Positions 1 through 9,029 of a DNA stretch of 54,209 nucleotides are shown in pieces. The notes under the pieces are model-generated. The model was not told the origin of the DNA, made no database searches, and saw nothing but the letters and a program-made list of their open reading frames with translations. Made by a program: the position numbers and the translations under genes. Source of the DNA: Methylotenera_A sp031417915 (GTDB lineage Bacteria; Pseudomonadota; Gammaproteobacteria; Burkholderiales; Methylophilaceae); the NCBI GenBank assembly GCA_031417915.1, contig JANOWN010000045.1:1-54209 (forward strand), in the 5' to 3' direction. The stretch's first letter is position 1; each line of letters begins with the position of its first letter.

Positions 1-933
1 CATATCACCGCGAGAAGTGTCGATTTCATCCTCTAGCAATATCGTTACGCTTTGCTCGGTTTGTGCACTTTGCAGTTGTTCGTCACCAATTTGAATCGCT
101 TTGACTTTGCTGGTGTAGCCGTTTGGCAGCACTGTTACTGCATCGCCAACGGCAATATCGCCACTTTCGATTCTACCCATAAAGCCTCTAAAGTCGTGCA
201 AATCCGCATCTGCACTGGCGTGCGGCCTGCACACAAATTGCACAGGAAAGCGGAATTCTGCATTTTGCTCTTCATCGGCTGCGGGCGCGTCTTCTAACAT
301 TTCTAAAAGCGTCTCGCCTGTGTACCAGGGCATGTTTTCTAGGCGGTCAACTAGCATATCGCCATTTAGCGCAGACATTGGAATAAAGCGAATATCGCGC
401 GCTTGGGCTAAACCGATTTCTTTGGCAAAAGCTAAATAATCTGCACAAATTTTGTTGTAATTGGCTTGATCGTAATTCATTAAATCCATTTTATTTACCG
501 CAACCACAATGTGCTGGATGCCTACAAGGTGCGCCAAATATGAATGACGGCGGGTTTGCGTGAGTACGCCACGTCGTGCGTCGATGAGAATAATCGCCAA
601 ATTGGCGGTCGAAGCAGCAGTGACCATGTTGCGCGTATATTGCTCGTGGCCAGGCGCATCGGCGATGATGTATTTGCGCGTGCCAGTCGAAAAATAGCGA
701 TAAGCCACGTCAATCGTAATGCCTTGCTCGCGTTCAGCTTGCAAGCCGTCAGTGAGTAGCGATAAATCGACTGCTTCCATACCGCGTTTTTTGCTGGTGT
801 TAGAAATTTGCGTCAGCGTATCGGCTAATATTGTTTTAGTATCAAACAGCAAGCGGCCTATGAGTGTACTTTTGCCGTCATCGACAGAGCCACAGGTCAT
901 AAAGCGTAGTAAGGAGTCGTTATGTTGTGACAT
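1..933 (-). CDS. cysN: Sulfate adenylyltransferase subunit 1 (GTPase), 3'-truncated by the window edge
   Basis: This is the GTP-hydrolysing large subunit of ATP sulfurylase, which with CysD makes APS from sulfate and ATP in the cytoplasm. The frame is open from the ATG at 931-933 to base 1, giving 311 codons without a stop; the C-terminal part lies outside the window. The P-loop GSVDDGKST sits at about residues 15-23, and an EF-Tu domain-2-like stretch ending EDEIDTSRGDM is at the truncated end. Its start overlaps the cysD stop by one base (TAATG), so the two subunits are translationally coupled. It is the last visible gene of the sulfate assimilation operon. Whether a CysC (APS kinase) domain follows cannot be seen. 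Confidence 0.95.
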   Translation of the reverse strand, partial: MSQHNDSLLRFMTCGSVDDGKSTLIGRLLFDTKTILADTLTQISNTSKKRGMEAVDLSLLTDGLQAEREQGITIDVAYRYFSTGTRKYIIADAPGHEQYTRNMVTAASTANLAIILIDARRGVLTQTRRHSYLAHLVGIQHIVVAVNKMDLMNYDQANYNKICADYLAFAKEIGLAQARDIRFIPMSALNGDMLVDRLENMPWYTGETLLEMLEDAPAADEEQNAEFRFPVQFVCRPHASADADLHDFRGFMGRIESGDIAVGDAVTVLPNGYTSKVKAIQIGDEQLQSAQTEQSVTILLEDEIDTSRGDM

Positions 934-1871
934 TAGAAATAACCCTCTTTTTTACGTTGTTCCATGCTGGCATCCGAAGTCTGGTCATCTAAACGCGTTG
1001 CGCCACGCTCGGTAATGGTTGTAGTGGCAGTTTCTAGCACGATTTTACTGACATTGTCGGCATTGCTTAACACAGGCGCAGTACAGGTAATGTCGCCCAC
1101 TGTGCGAAAGCGTACTTGCATATTAATCACTTCTTCACCATTCTTGGGCTGGTTGATTACTTCACCATCGGCAAGTTTCACATTGGCAGGCATCATTGCG
1201 CCACCACGCATAATAATGTCACGTTGATGCGCAAAATAAATGCTCGGCAAGCCTAAGTTTTCGCGCTCAATATATTGCCATACGTCCATTTCCGTCCAGT
1301 TGCTAATCGGGAAGGCGCGTATATTCTCGCCTTTGTGCGAACGAGCATTGTACAAATTCCATAATTCTGGGCGCTGATTTTTCGGATCCCATTGCCCGAA
1401 TTCATCGCGGAAGCTCATGATGCGTTCTTTCGCGCGGGCTTTTTCTTCGTCACGCCGCGCACCGCCGATGCAGCAATCAAAACCATGTTCTTCAATCGCT
1501 TCCAGCAAAGTCACCGATTGGTGTTTGTTGCGCGGCTCGTCAGGCGATTTCAACACTACAGTACCGAGTTTCATCGAATCTTCCACCGAGCGCACAATTA
1601 AGCGCTCGCCCAGCTCGGCGGCGCGTTGGTCACGGAAATCAATCACTTCCTGATAGTTGTGGCCAGTATCAATATGCATCAACGGGAATGGAAATTTTCC
1701 TGGACGAAACGCTTTTTCTGCTAGTCGCAAAATACACAGCGAATCTTTGCCACCAGAGAATAAAAGCACGGGATTGCTGCATTGACCAGCAACTTCTCGC
1801 AAGATGTGAATCGCCTCGGCCTCCAGCCAATCCAAATGAGACAATGTTTGTTTTTTATTTAACATTTTCAA
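933..1871 (-). CDS. cysD: Sulfate adenylyltransferase subunit 2
   Basis: This is the catalytic small subunit of ATP sulfurylase, a PP-loop enzyme of the PAPS reductase-like fold that adenylates sulfate, driven by GTP hydrolysis in CysN. The PP-loop SGGKDSLCILRLAEKA lies near the N-terminus (about residues 40-55), and the RRDEEKARAKER stretch typical of CysD is present. The length (312 aa) is usual for the family. Two in-frame ATGs lie at the start (residues 1 and 3); the first is used here. A 44-bp AT-rich gap separates it from cysH upstream, the only real gap between genes in this part of the operon, so a secondary promoter is possible but no clear one is seen. Confidence 0.96.
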   Translation of the reverse strand: MKMLNKKQTLSHLDWLEAEAIHILREVAGQCSNPVLLFSGGKDSLCILRLAEKAFRPGKFPFPLMHIDTGHNYQEVIDFRDQRAAELGERLIVRSVEDSMKLGTVVLKSPDEPRNKHQSVTLLEAIEEHGFDCCIGGARRDEEKARAKERIMSFRDEFGQWDPKNQRPELWNLYNARSHKGENIRAFPISNWTEMDVWQYIERENLGLPSIYFAHQRDIIMRGGAMMPANVKLADGEVINQPKNGEEVINMQVRFRTVGDITCTAPVLSNADNVSKIVLETATTTITERGATRLDDQTSDASMEQRKKEGYF

Positions 1872-1915
1872 TTACTTATATTATTTAATTAATCTTATAC
1901 TTTAACTATTTTAAC

Positions 1916-2674
1916 TTAGTTTTTTACGTGGAGTCCGCATTCTTTATTTTGTGGGTCTTCCCACCACCAGCGGCCTGCGCGCACATCTTCGCCCAACGCA
2001 ATGGCGCGCGTACAAGGTGCACAGCCGATGCTTGGGTAAAATTGGTCGTGCAGTGCGTTGTATGGCACTTTATGTAGCCGAATATAAGCCCAAACTTCTT
2101 GCTCAGTCCAATCGCTTAGCGGATTAAACTTTTCAAGTTTGTTACCTTCGTCAAACTCGCGCACGGGCAGGCTGGCGCGCGTCGTTGCTTGCGCAGCGCG
2201 CATGCCAGTTACCCATGCAGTTTTGCCTTTTAGCGCACGCTGTAATGGCTCGACTTTGCGCATGTGACAGCAACTTTTACGTAAATCGATACTTTCGTAA
2301 AATGCGTTAATGCCATGACTTTTAACATAAAATTCAACTACTTGTGCTTGCGGAAAGTACACATTGAGCTTGGCGTTGTAATGTTTTTCAGTTTCAGCCA
2401 TCAAGTCATAAGTTTCTGTGGGTAAACGGCCAGTATCCAGCGAAAAAATCTCAATAGGCAGTTGATTTTTAAGAATAATATCGGTCAACACCATATCTTC
2501 AGCGCCGAAGCTATTGGCAAAGGTGACGGTTTTTAGTTCTACTGCCGCAGCTTTCAATAAAGTTAAAACAGCCGCAGTTTTGCTATTTACACTCGCTACT
2601 AGCGCGTCTGTTAATGCAGGTGAAGTTGCAGGATTCGCTGCGCTTGGCTTTAAAAATGAAACTTCACCTGACAT
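1916..2674 (-). CDS. cysH: Assimilatory APS reductase-type phosphoadenylyl-sulfate reductase
   Basis: This thioredoxin-dependent reductase releases sulfite from adenylylated sulfate. Besides the C-terminal catalytic cysteine (ECGLH, about residue 247), it carries paired cysteines KSCCHMRK (about 135-136) and GCAPCTR (about 218-221). By family knowledge these ligate a [4Fe-4S] cluster and mark the APS-reducing branch rather than the PAPS-only E. coli type. It therefore probably uses APS directly. The start lies 2 bp after the stop of the DUF934 gene, so the genes are coupled. The N-terminal 25 residues are low-complexity (Ala/Ser/Pro) and poorly conserved, so the start could be slightly further in. 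Confidence 0.94.
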   Translation of the reverse strand: MSGEVSFLKPSAANPATSPALTDALVASVNSKTAAVLTLLKAAAVELKTVTFANSFGAEDMVLTDIILKNQLPIEIFSLDTGRLPTETYDLMAETEKHYNAKLNVYFPQAQVVEFYVKSHGINAFYESIDLRKSCCHMRKVEPLQRALKGKTAWVTGMRAAQATTRASLPVREFDEGNKLEKFNPLSDWTEQEVWAYIRLHKVPYNALHDQFYPSIGCAPCTRAIALGEDVRAGRWWWEDPQNKECGLHVKN

Positions 2675-2676
2675 GT

Positions 2677-3306
2677 TTAGTTAACTCGGTTGTAACGCTG
2701 AAACACAGGTCGCGGCTCATCTACAGCGCCTTGGTAGGGCGCAGTAAAGTCGTTTAAACTCACCAATGCATCTTCTGCACTTCTATCAGCGCGAATTTGA
2801 AAGCTGGTAAAGCCGCTTCGTTTTAAAAAGAACAATTGGTCGCGTAGCACGTCGCCAAAAGCGCGTAGCTCGTTTTTGTAGCCATAACGCGTGCGCAACA
2901 AAGTGCCGAGCGAGAAAATGCGACCATCTGCAAAACGCTCTACATGTACAGCAATTATTGGTAGCTTATTAATGTCGCGCCCACTTTCAATAAGGGCTTC
3001 AATTAAGCTTTCTAGCGTTTCATGCGTGTCTAACCATATGCCCTGCAGCCCAATATCCATACGGCTTGCAAGGGCATCTTTTTTGGCGATAAATACCGAT
3101 AAAGGCACAATTATTTTGCCAGTTGTGGGGATTTCTGTTGCGGCGATTTGCTCGGGCGTTACAGTTTGCTCGCCTGTGAGCTTAAATAAAACCACTTTAC
3201 CAGCCTGCACACGTTGTTCCGCTTGGCTTGCAGGCAAGTTGACTAGCATCCATGCGTCATCCACAACGCTCGCAACGCCGTCTTTTAGTTGGATCAAGTT
3301 GCTCAT
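2677..3306 (-). CDS. DUF934 family protein, partner of sulfite reductase
   Basis: A 209-aa DUF934-family protein whose biochemical role is not established to my knowledge. The conserved core runs from about residue 110 to 195 and includes VHVERFADGRIFSLG, LLRTRYGY and the ELRAFGDVLRDQLFFL motif. There is no signal peptide or membrane segment, so it is probably cytosolic. Its ATG overlaps the cysI stop by 4 bp (ATGA), and cysH starts 2 bp downstream. Such fixed linkage to sulfite reductase genes is characteristic of the family and suggests a role in siroheme-enzyme function or electron delivery. No cysJ flavoprotein gene is present here, which fits an accessory electron-transfer hypothesis but does not prove it. 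Confidence 0.9.
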   Translation of the reverse strand: MSNLIQLKDGVASVVDDAWMLVNLPASQAEQRVQAGKVVLFKLTGEQTVTPEQIAATEIPTTGKIIVPLSVFIAKKDALASRMDIGLQGIWLDTHETLESLIEALIESGRDINKLPIIAVHVERFADGRIFSLGTLLRTRYGYKNELRAFGDVLRDQLFFLKRSGFTSFQIRADRSAEDALVSLNDFTAPYQGAVDEPRPVFQRYNRVN

Positions 3307-4970
3307 GCGGCAACTCCTTCTTTTGCATAGACATGCGCTTTAAACGGCGCCACACCTAGGCGACGCACGGTGTCGATAAAACGTTCTTCGTCAGTGCGTT
3401 CTTTCACATAAACATCAATCAATTTTTGAATCACCCCTGGCATTTCTTCCGCCGCAAACGATGGCCCAATCACGCTGCCTAAGCTGGCGTCGTTGCCTTG
3501 CTTGCCGCCGATAGAGACTTGGTAAAACTCAGCGCTGTCTTTATCCACACCCAAAATACCAATGTGACCGACGTGGTGGTGGCCGCAGGCGTTCATACAG
3601 CCAGAAATGTTGAGTTCAATGTCGCCAATGTCGTGTAAATAGTCCAAATTGTCGAATTGCATTTGAATCGCTTGCGCAATGGGGATGCTTTTTGCATTGG
3701 CAAGCGAGCAAAAATCGCCACCTGGACAGCAAATAATATCGGTGAGAAGCCCGATATTCGGCGTTGCCAAGCCATTAGCGCGTGCTTTTTCCCACAATGG
3801 AAATAAGTCGCCAAGCTTCACGTCAGCTAGAATTAAATTCTGCTCATGCGAAACGCGCAGCTCGCCAAAACTATACTTTTCAGCTAAATCTGCGACCACA
3901 TGCATTTGCTCAGATGTGGCATCACCTGGCGCTTTGCCGTGCGGTTTAAGCGACAAAGTAATCGCGCGATACCCTGTAGTTTTGTGTGGATGCACGCAGC
4001 GTTTTACCCAAGCCGCAAAAGCGGTGTTGTGGCTTAACGCCGCATCAAAGCTAGCGTTATGCGCAGGCAACGTTTCATAAGGCATGTCTTCGAAATGCTT
4101 ACTCACCCGTGCCAATTCAGCTTCAGTAATAGTATTTGGCGACTCTTTTAAGTGCGCCCATTCGGCTTCGACTTGGCTACGGAATTCATCAATACCCAGC
4201 GCTTTCACTAAAATTTTAATGCGCGCTTTATAAATATTGTCGCGGCGGCCATGTAAATTATAGACACGAATAATCGCCTCACAATAGGTAAGGGCGTGTT
4301 GCCATTCTAAATACTCGCGAATCACAGAGCCCAATATAGGCGTACGTCCTAGGCCACCACCCACCCATACTTTAATGGCTAATTCGCCAGCAGTATCGGT
4401 ATAAAATTCCATACCAATATCATGCGCTTGCACCACGGCGCGGTCTTCTTTAGTGCCTGAGACGGCAATTTTAAACTTCCGGGGTAATAAGGCGAACTCA
4501 GGGTGAAATGTACTCCATTGACGCATAATCTCTGCCATCGCGCGCGGGTCTATCACTTCATCGGGCGCGATGCCTGCAAATTGGTCGGTAGTAATGTTGC
4601 GAATACAATTGCCAGAGGTTTGAATGGCATGCATTTCTACGGTAGCCAGCTCGGCTAGAATCTCTGGTACGTCTTCTACTTTTGGCCAATTGAGCTGTAA
4701 ATTTTGACGGGTAGAAAAATGACCATAATCCTTGTCATATTTTTTAGCGATATCGCCCAGTTTGCGTAGTTGGCGGCTAGATAACATGCCGTAAGGCACT
4801 GCGATACGCAACATGGGCGCATAGCGCTGAATATAAAGACCATTTTGCAGGCGCAACGGACGAAATTCGTCCTCGCTTAACTCGCCCGCCAAGTAACGAC
4901 GGGTCTGGTCGCGATATTGCGCAACTCTTTCATCCACAATTTTTTGATCTATTGCATCGTATTTGTACAT
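3303..4970 (-). CDS. cysI: Sulfite reductase, siroheme/[4Fe-4S] hemoprotein subunit
   Basis: This enzyme catalyses the six-electron reduction of sulfite to sulfide in cysteine biosynthesis. The 555-aa protein carries both cysteine motifs for the siroheme-coupled [4Fe-4S] cluster: CCPGGDFC near residue 413 and SGCMNACGHHH near residue 457. The N-terminal parasitic half-domain is present (QNGLYIQRYAPMLRIAVP), and TRQNLQLNW (about 87-95) resembles the substrate/siroheme-binding segment. The lack of a neighbouring cysJ suggests ferredoxin or another donor. A nitrite reductase assignment is possible from fold alone, but the operon context makes sulfite the clear choice. It starts 44 bp downstream of the TSUP gene. 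Confidence 0.95.
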   Translation of the reverse strand: MYKYDAIDQKIVDERVAQYRDQTRRYLAGELSEDEFRPLRLQNGLYIQRYAPMLRIAVPYGMLSSRQLRKLGDIAKKYDKDYGHFSTRQNLQLNWPKVEDVPEILAELATVEMHAIQTSGNCIRNITTDQFAGIAPDEVIDPRAMAEIMRQWSTFHPEFALLPRKFKIAVSGTKEDRAVVQAHDIGMEFYTDTAGELAIKVWVGGGLGRTPILGSVIREYLEWQHALTYCEAIIRVYNLHGRRDNIYKARIKILVKALGIDEFRSQVEAEWAHLKESPNTITEAELARVSKHFEDMPYETLPAHNASFDAALSHNTAFAAWVKRCVHPHKTTGYRAITLSLKPHGKAPGDATSEQMHVVADLAEKYSFGELRVSHEQNLILADVKLGDLFPLWEKARANGLATPNIGLLTDIICCPGGDFCSLANAKSIPIAQAIQMQFDNLDYLHDIGDIELNISGCMNACGHHHVGHIGILGVDKDSAEFYQVSIGGKQGNDASLGSVIGPSFAAEEMPGVIQKLIDVYVKERTDEERFIDTVRRLGVAPFKAHVYAKEGVAA

Positions 4971-5014
4971 AATATTTAGGTGCTTTTTCCGTAACCCGAC
5001 ATTTTAATCTATTT

Positions 5015-5863
5015 TCACGCCTTTTTCAGGCCAAGTTGTTTGAAACCGACTAAAAATAGCAAAACTACAATGCCAATCAATTGATTGAATTGTGGAAATG
5101 CCAGTTTCTGCCCAACATACACCAAAATTAACGCCAACACCGTGCGCACCCAATGTTCGGCCACTTTACTGCTTAAATGGCTACCTATCCAAATCCCTGG
5201 AATTGAGCCAATGAGTAAAGTGCCAAGTAGTTGATAATCCACCGTGCCAAGGCTGACGTGGCCTAAACCCGCGACAAGTGTAAGCGGCACTGCGTGTGCA
5301 ACATCGGTGCCAACAATGCGCGTAATCGACACTTTTGGATAAAGTATCAACAAAGCCGTGACACCCAATGCGCCAGCGCCGACCGAAGTTAAAGTGACTA
5401 AAAAACCCAATATTAAGCCCAGAATAATGGTGAGCGCGGGCGTATATTGTGGGTTAATCCAATGGTCTTTTTTGGAGAGTTGCGCAAGTTGATTGCGAAA
5501 CAAGACTGACAGCGAAGTCAATAGCAGCGCGATACCTAGCCAAAATTTGATGTTATGCACCGTGGCTTCCGAAGCGACATCTGAGTTATGTAAATATAAG
5601 GTTGTAATAATAGCAGCAGGAATACTACCGTAAGCCAGCAAGCGGACAATTTTCCAATCGATATTGCCGAGTTTGCCGTGCGCAAAAATGCCGACAGACT
5701 TGGTGATTGAGGCATAGAGCAAATCGGTACCCACTGCTACGGCGGCTTTTACGTTAAAAAATATCAGCAAAATTGGCGTCATCAGCGAGCCGCCGCCTAC
5801 GCCAGTAAGGCCGACTAGCAAGCCAACTGCAAAGCCAGCTACAATGTAATATGCAAAATCCAT
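5015..5863 (-). CDS. TSUP (TauE/SafE) family sulfite/sulfur-compound permease
   Basis: A 282-aa integral membrane protein of the TauE/SafE (TSUP) family. About eight hydrophobic segments are visible, and each half contains the family's glycine-rich repeat (GLTGVGGGSLMTPIL near residue 20; LTSVGAGALGVTALLIL near residue 157), the internal duplication expected of the fold. Family members move sulfite, sulfonates or other organosulfur anions across the inner membrane. As the first gene of the cys operon it may import a sulfur source or export excess sulfite; direction and substrate cannot be read from sequence. It is divergent from cysB across the presumed control region. Confidence 0.9.
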   Translation of the reverse strand: MDFAYYIVAGFAVGLLVGLTGVGGGSLMTPILLIFFNVKAAVAVGTDLLYASITKSVGIFAHGKLGNIDWKIVRLLAYGSIPAAIITTLYLHNSDVASEATVHNIKFWLGIALLLTSLSVLFRNQLAQLSKKDHWINPQYTPALTIILGLILGFLVTLTSVGAGALGVTALLILYPKVSITRIVGTDVAHAVPLTLVAGLGHVSLGTVDYQLLGTLLIGSIPGIWIGSHLSSKVAEHWVRTVLALILVYVGQKLAFPQFNQLIGIVVLLFLVGFKQLGLKKA

Positions 5864-6002
5864 GCGTTATATAACCAAATGCGAGTAAAGACGCGTAATA
5901 TATCAGTAATTAATATAATTATTTAATACTGATTTATTATTTTGGTATATGATTTAGTTATATTGGTTTGTTTTTGGACTTGCTTTTAAAAAGAGGTTTT
6001 AC
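5864..6002. promoter_or_regulatory. Divergent control region between the cys operon and cysB
   Basis: This 139-bp, strongly AT-rich spacer separates the divergent TSUP-cysI-cysH-cysDN operon and cysB. It contains an imperfect palindrome with perfect 7-bp arms, ATCAGTA at 5902-5908 and TACTGAT at 5927-5933, with an 18-bp spacer. CysB proteins bind extended AT-rich sites in such regions, so this is a candidate operator; the link to CysB is inference. An AAGAGG ribosome-binding site (5991-5996) precedes the cysB ATG by 6 bases. Confidence 0.45.
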
Positions 6003-6935
6003 ATGAAACTTCATCAATTAAAATATATTCACGAAGTCGCGCGTCAGGGCTTGAGCATTTCTGCTGCTGCCGAGGCGCTACATACCTCGCAGCCAGGTGT
6101 GAGCAAGCAGATTCAAATGCTGGAAGATGAGCTAAAACTGCAAATTTTTCAGCGTAACGGTAAGCGACTAACTGGCATTACCGAGCCAGGCCGTCATATT
6201 GTGAAGCTCGCCGCCACGGTGATGCTTGAAATGCAAAACATCAAACGTGTGGGTGACGAATTTAGCAAGGTAGAAACTGGCACGCTCACCATTGCCACCA
6301 CGCACACGCAGGCGCGCTACAAATTGCCTGCGGCAGTAAAACAATTCATTGAATTATTTCCCAATGTAAAACTTAATATTCATCAAGGCGATCCTAGCCA
6401 TGTGACTTCGCAAGTGGCGAATGGCGAGGCGGATATTGGTATTGCGACTGAAGCGATTAGCTTGGATAACCGCTTGCTTTGCTTGCCGTGTTACGAATGG
6501 AACCGTTGTGTGGTGGTGCCAAAAGGACATCGATTGATAGACGCAGAACCGCTCACGCTGGCTAAAATTGCCAGCTTCCCGCTGATTACTTATGACTTTG
6601 CTTTTACTGGTAGTACCATTGTCTCAAAAGTGTTTCACGATGCGGGCGTGATGCCTAACGTGGTATTGACGGCGATTGATGCGGACGTGATTAAAACCTA
6701 CGTGGGCTTAGGGCTGGGTGTGGGTTTAATCGCCAATATGGCGTATGACGAAGAGCGCGACAAAGACCTCGTGCGCTTGGATTGTAGCCATTTGTTCCCA
6801 CCTAGCACCACTTATTTGGGCGTGCGCAAAGATGCGTTTTTGCGTGGATATTTGTATGGTTTTATTGAATTACTGGCGCCCAAATTCGATCGCAAAGCGG
6901 TAGATGAAGCGCTGAAAGTTTATCGCTCAGGTTAG
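6003..6935 (+). CDS. cysB: LysR-type regulator of cysteine biosynthesis, CysB/Cbl type
   Basis: A LysR-family activator of sulfate assimilation genes. The winged helix-turn-helix occupies residues 1-60 (MKLHQLKYIHEVA, SISAAAEALHTSQPGVSKQI), followed by a periplasmic-binding-protein-like effector domain. The motif ATTHTQARY near residue 100 is the CysB-family inducer/sulfate site, which separates it from generic LysR proteins and supports CysB or the close paralogue Cbl. The 310-aa length is slightly shorter than E. coli CysB. Divergence from the cys operon indicates direct control of those genes, probably with N-acetylserine or O-acetylserine as inducer by analogy. Confidence 0.93.
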   Translation: MKLHQLKYIHEVARQGLSISAAAEALHTSQPGVSKQIQMLEDELKLQIFQRNGKRLTGITEPGRHIVKLAATVMLEMQNIKRVGDEFSKVETGTLTIATTHTQARYKLPAAVKQFIELFPNVKLNIHQGDPSHVTSQVANGEADIGIATEAISLDNRLLCLPCYEWNRCVVVPKGHRLIDAEPLTLAKIASFPLITYDFAFTGSTIVSKVFHDAGVMPNVVLTAIDADVIKTYVGLGLGVGLIANMAYDEERDKDLVRLDCSHLFPPSTTYLGVRKDAFLRGYLYGFIELLAPKFDRKAVDEALKVYRSG

Positions 6936-6947
6936 CTGGGGCTTGCT

Positions 6948-7487
6948 ATGTGGTTAAAAATTATTCCAATATGCGTTTTTTTTCTGCTCACAGCATGTCA
7001 AAGCACTGCCCTGCATCCCAATATCCGTGAGGCTCCTGGCGGCATGTCAGAAGTAAATCAAGACACTGCAATTTACGAAGTAGCGGTGAATGAAGGCGTC
7101 AGCTATCAAGATGTTGTCGATAGTTTGAAATCAGTTTCCGAGGGTATGAATTTTGTGAATCCCGCCAATTTCCCCATTGGTGACCACATGAAACTACGCG
7201 GAATTGATCCGCAAGGCATAAAAGAAGTACACAGCTTTTGCAACCTCAGCATGGGCACAGAAATTATTCTCGACCATCCAGAATTTTTAGTGTTTGCGCC
7301 TTGCAGAGTCGCGCTTTACGAAAAACCAGATGCCAATAAAAAAATAAAATTATTCATTGGCTTAGCGCGCCCCACTTATGATTTAAAAAGTATTAAAAAC
7401 CCGACCGAACGTGCCAAAAAATCCGCGCAAGAGTTAGAAGATGCGCTGATTAAATTGATGGATAAAGCGCGCAAAGGCGATATTTAA
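6948..7487 (+). CDS. DUF302 domain lipoprotein
   Basis: A 179-aa secreted protein with a short N-terminal hydrophobic stretch ending in a lipobox (FFLLTAC, Cys17), so it is probably lipid-anchored in the envelope. Residues about 45-145 match the DUF302 pattern: YQDVVDSLKSVSEGMNFV, then NPANFPIGDHMKL, a cysteine in HSFCNL, and a hydrophobic core ending FAPCRVALYEK. The function is unknown. Two conserved cysteines outside the lipobox could form a disulfide. It starts 12 bp after cysB; whether it is co-transcribed with it is uncertain. No special link to sulfur metabolism is evident. Confidence 0.8.
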   Translation: MWLKIIPICVFFLLTACQSTALHPNIREAPGGMSEVNQDTAIYEVAVNEGVSYQDVVDSLKSVSEGMNFVNPANFPIGDHMKLRGIDPQGIKEVHSFCNLSMGTEIILDHPEFLVFAPCRVALYEKPDANKKIKLFIGLARPTYDLKSIKNPTERAKKSAQELEDALIKLMDKARKGDI

Positions 7488-7530
7488 AGCATAATTTACA
7501 TAATTACTTTTATTTTAAGATTTTATTCAA

Positions 7531-9015
7531 ATGACAACCCCAATTCGCATCGCAAAATCTGATGTTTTTCAATATATTTTACCCAAAATGGCCAATCGTC
7601 ACGGTTTAATTGCGGGCGCAACAGGAACTGGGAAAACCGTTACATTACAATCACTCGCAGAAGGATTTTCTGCACTAGGTGTGCCTGTTTTTATGGCGGA
7701 TGTGAAGGGTGATTTATCTGGCATGAGCCAAGCGGGTGGCGGCAACCCGAAAGTGGATGCGCGCGTTGCCTTGTTGGGTTTAACTGATTTTAAAGCACAA
7801 GCCTCACCCGTGACATTTTGGGATGTGTTCGGCAAGAAAGGTCATCCAGTGCGCACTACAGTTGCCGAAATGGGCCCGCTGTTGCTGGCGCGCATGCTCA
7901 ATTTGAACGACGTGCAAGGCGGCGTGATTAACAGCATTTTCAAAATCGCCGATGACAAAGGTTGGTTGCTGCTGGATTTGAAAGATTTACGCAGCATGTC
8001 GCAACACGCGGCGGAGCATTCGGCGGAATATCAAACTGAATATGGCAACATCTCCGCAGCCAGTGTGGGCGCGCTGCAGCGGGCATTATTGCAGTTAGAA
8101 ACTGAAGGCGGCGACTTGCTATTTGGCGAGCCCGCGCTTAATTTAGATGACATAATGCAAACCGACGCACAAGGTCGCGGTGTCATCAATATTTTGGCCT
8201 CTGACCAGTTATTTAATTCGCCGCGCGTGTACGCAACGCTATTGCTGTGGCTGCTTTCCGAGCTGTTTGAAAAATTGCCTGAGGTTGGTGATTTAGAAAA
8301 GCCAAAACTGGTATTTTTCTTTGATGAAGCGCATTTGCTGTTTACCGACGCCCCGCAAGCGCTGTTGACCAAAATCGAGCAAGTGGTGCGACTGATTCGA
8401 TCCAAAGGCGTCGGCGTGTATTTCGTCAGTCAGAATCCGTTGGATATTCCTGATATTGTGCTTGGCCAGCTGGGTAACCGAGTGCAGCATGCCTTGCGAG
8501 CATTTACGCCGCGCGACCAAAAAGCGGTGAAATCTGCCGCAGAAACGTTTAGAAGCAATCCAAAAGTGGATGTGGCGACGGCGATTACCGAGCTGGGCGT
8601 GGGCGAAGCTTTGGTTTCATTTTTGGATGAAAAGGGCATTCCAACGCCAGTAGAACGTGCGTTTATTATTCCGCCGCAAAGCCGCATTGGGTCTGCCACC
8701 GATGCTGAGCGTGCCGCAGTCATCAATAATTCGCTGGTGCGCGGCGTGTATGAGAGGCAAGTGGATAGAGAGTCTGCTTATGAGATTTTGAAAAAACGTG
8801 CGGTTGAGCAAGCAGCGGAAGAAGCACCAAAAGAAGAAGGCGCGTCAAATGAAGACAGGGACTTTGATTGGGGCGGCATGCTTGGCGGTAAAAGGACGAG
8901 TCGTTCTGATACTATTTTAGAAAGCGCAGCAAAATCGACCGTACGTGCAATTGGCTCACAGCTTGGTCGCAGCATTATTCGCGGCGTGTTGGGCAGCATT
9001 TTTAAAGGCAGATAG
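7531..9015 (+). CDS. HerA-like helicase/ATPase, DUF853 family
   Basis: A 494-aa ATPase of the DUF853 family (E. coli YjgR type), related to HerA/FtsK motor ATPases. The Walker A motif GATGTGKT is at residues 29-36. The Walker B segment LVFFFDEAHLLF is at about 265-276, followed by the sensor-like VYFVSQNPLDIPD and the RVQHALRAFTPRDQKAV motif. The C-terminal 80 residues are Glu/Lys-rich and end in a short Gly/Ile segment (RSIIRGVLGSIFKGR). The physiological role is not established. It is probably a cytosolic DNA-acting or unfoldase-like motor. No partner nuclease (NurA) is nearby, which argues against a HerA-NurA resection pair. Confidence 0.88.
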   Translation: MTTPIRIAKSDVFQYILPKMANRHGLIAGATGTGKTVTLQSLAEGFSALGVPVFMADVKGDLSGMSQAGGGNPKVDARVALLGLTDFKAQASPVTFWDVFGKKGHPVRTTVAEMGPLLLARMLNLNDVQGGVINSIFKIADDKGWLLLDLKDLRSMSQHAAEHSAEYQTEYGNISAASVGALQRALLQLETEGGDLLFGEPALNLDDIMQTDAQGRGVINILASDQLFNSPRVYATLLLWLLSELFEKLPEVGDLEKPKLVFFFDEAHLLFTDAPQALLTKIEQVVRLIRSKGVGVYFVSQNPLDIPDIVLGQLGNRVQHALRAFTPRDQKAVKSAAETFRSNPKVDVATAITELGVGEALVSFLDEKGIPTPVERAFIIPPQSRIGSATDAERAAVINNSLVRGVYERQVDRESAYEILKKRAVEQAAEEAPKEEGASNEDRDFDWGGMLGGKRTSRSDTILESAAKSTVRAIGSQLGRSIIRGVLGSIFKGR

Positions 9016-9029
9016 GATTTTAATCAATC

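Noticed and set aside
721..760. AGCTTGCAAGCC palindrome as another repeat copy
   Set aside because: It is within conserved cysN coding sequence and lacks the ATATT loop.
7531..9015. HerA-NurA DNA-end resection pair
   Set aside because: The ATPase is of the DUF853 type and no NurA-like nuclease gene lies nearby.
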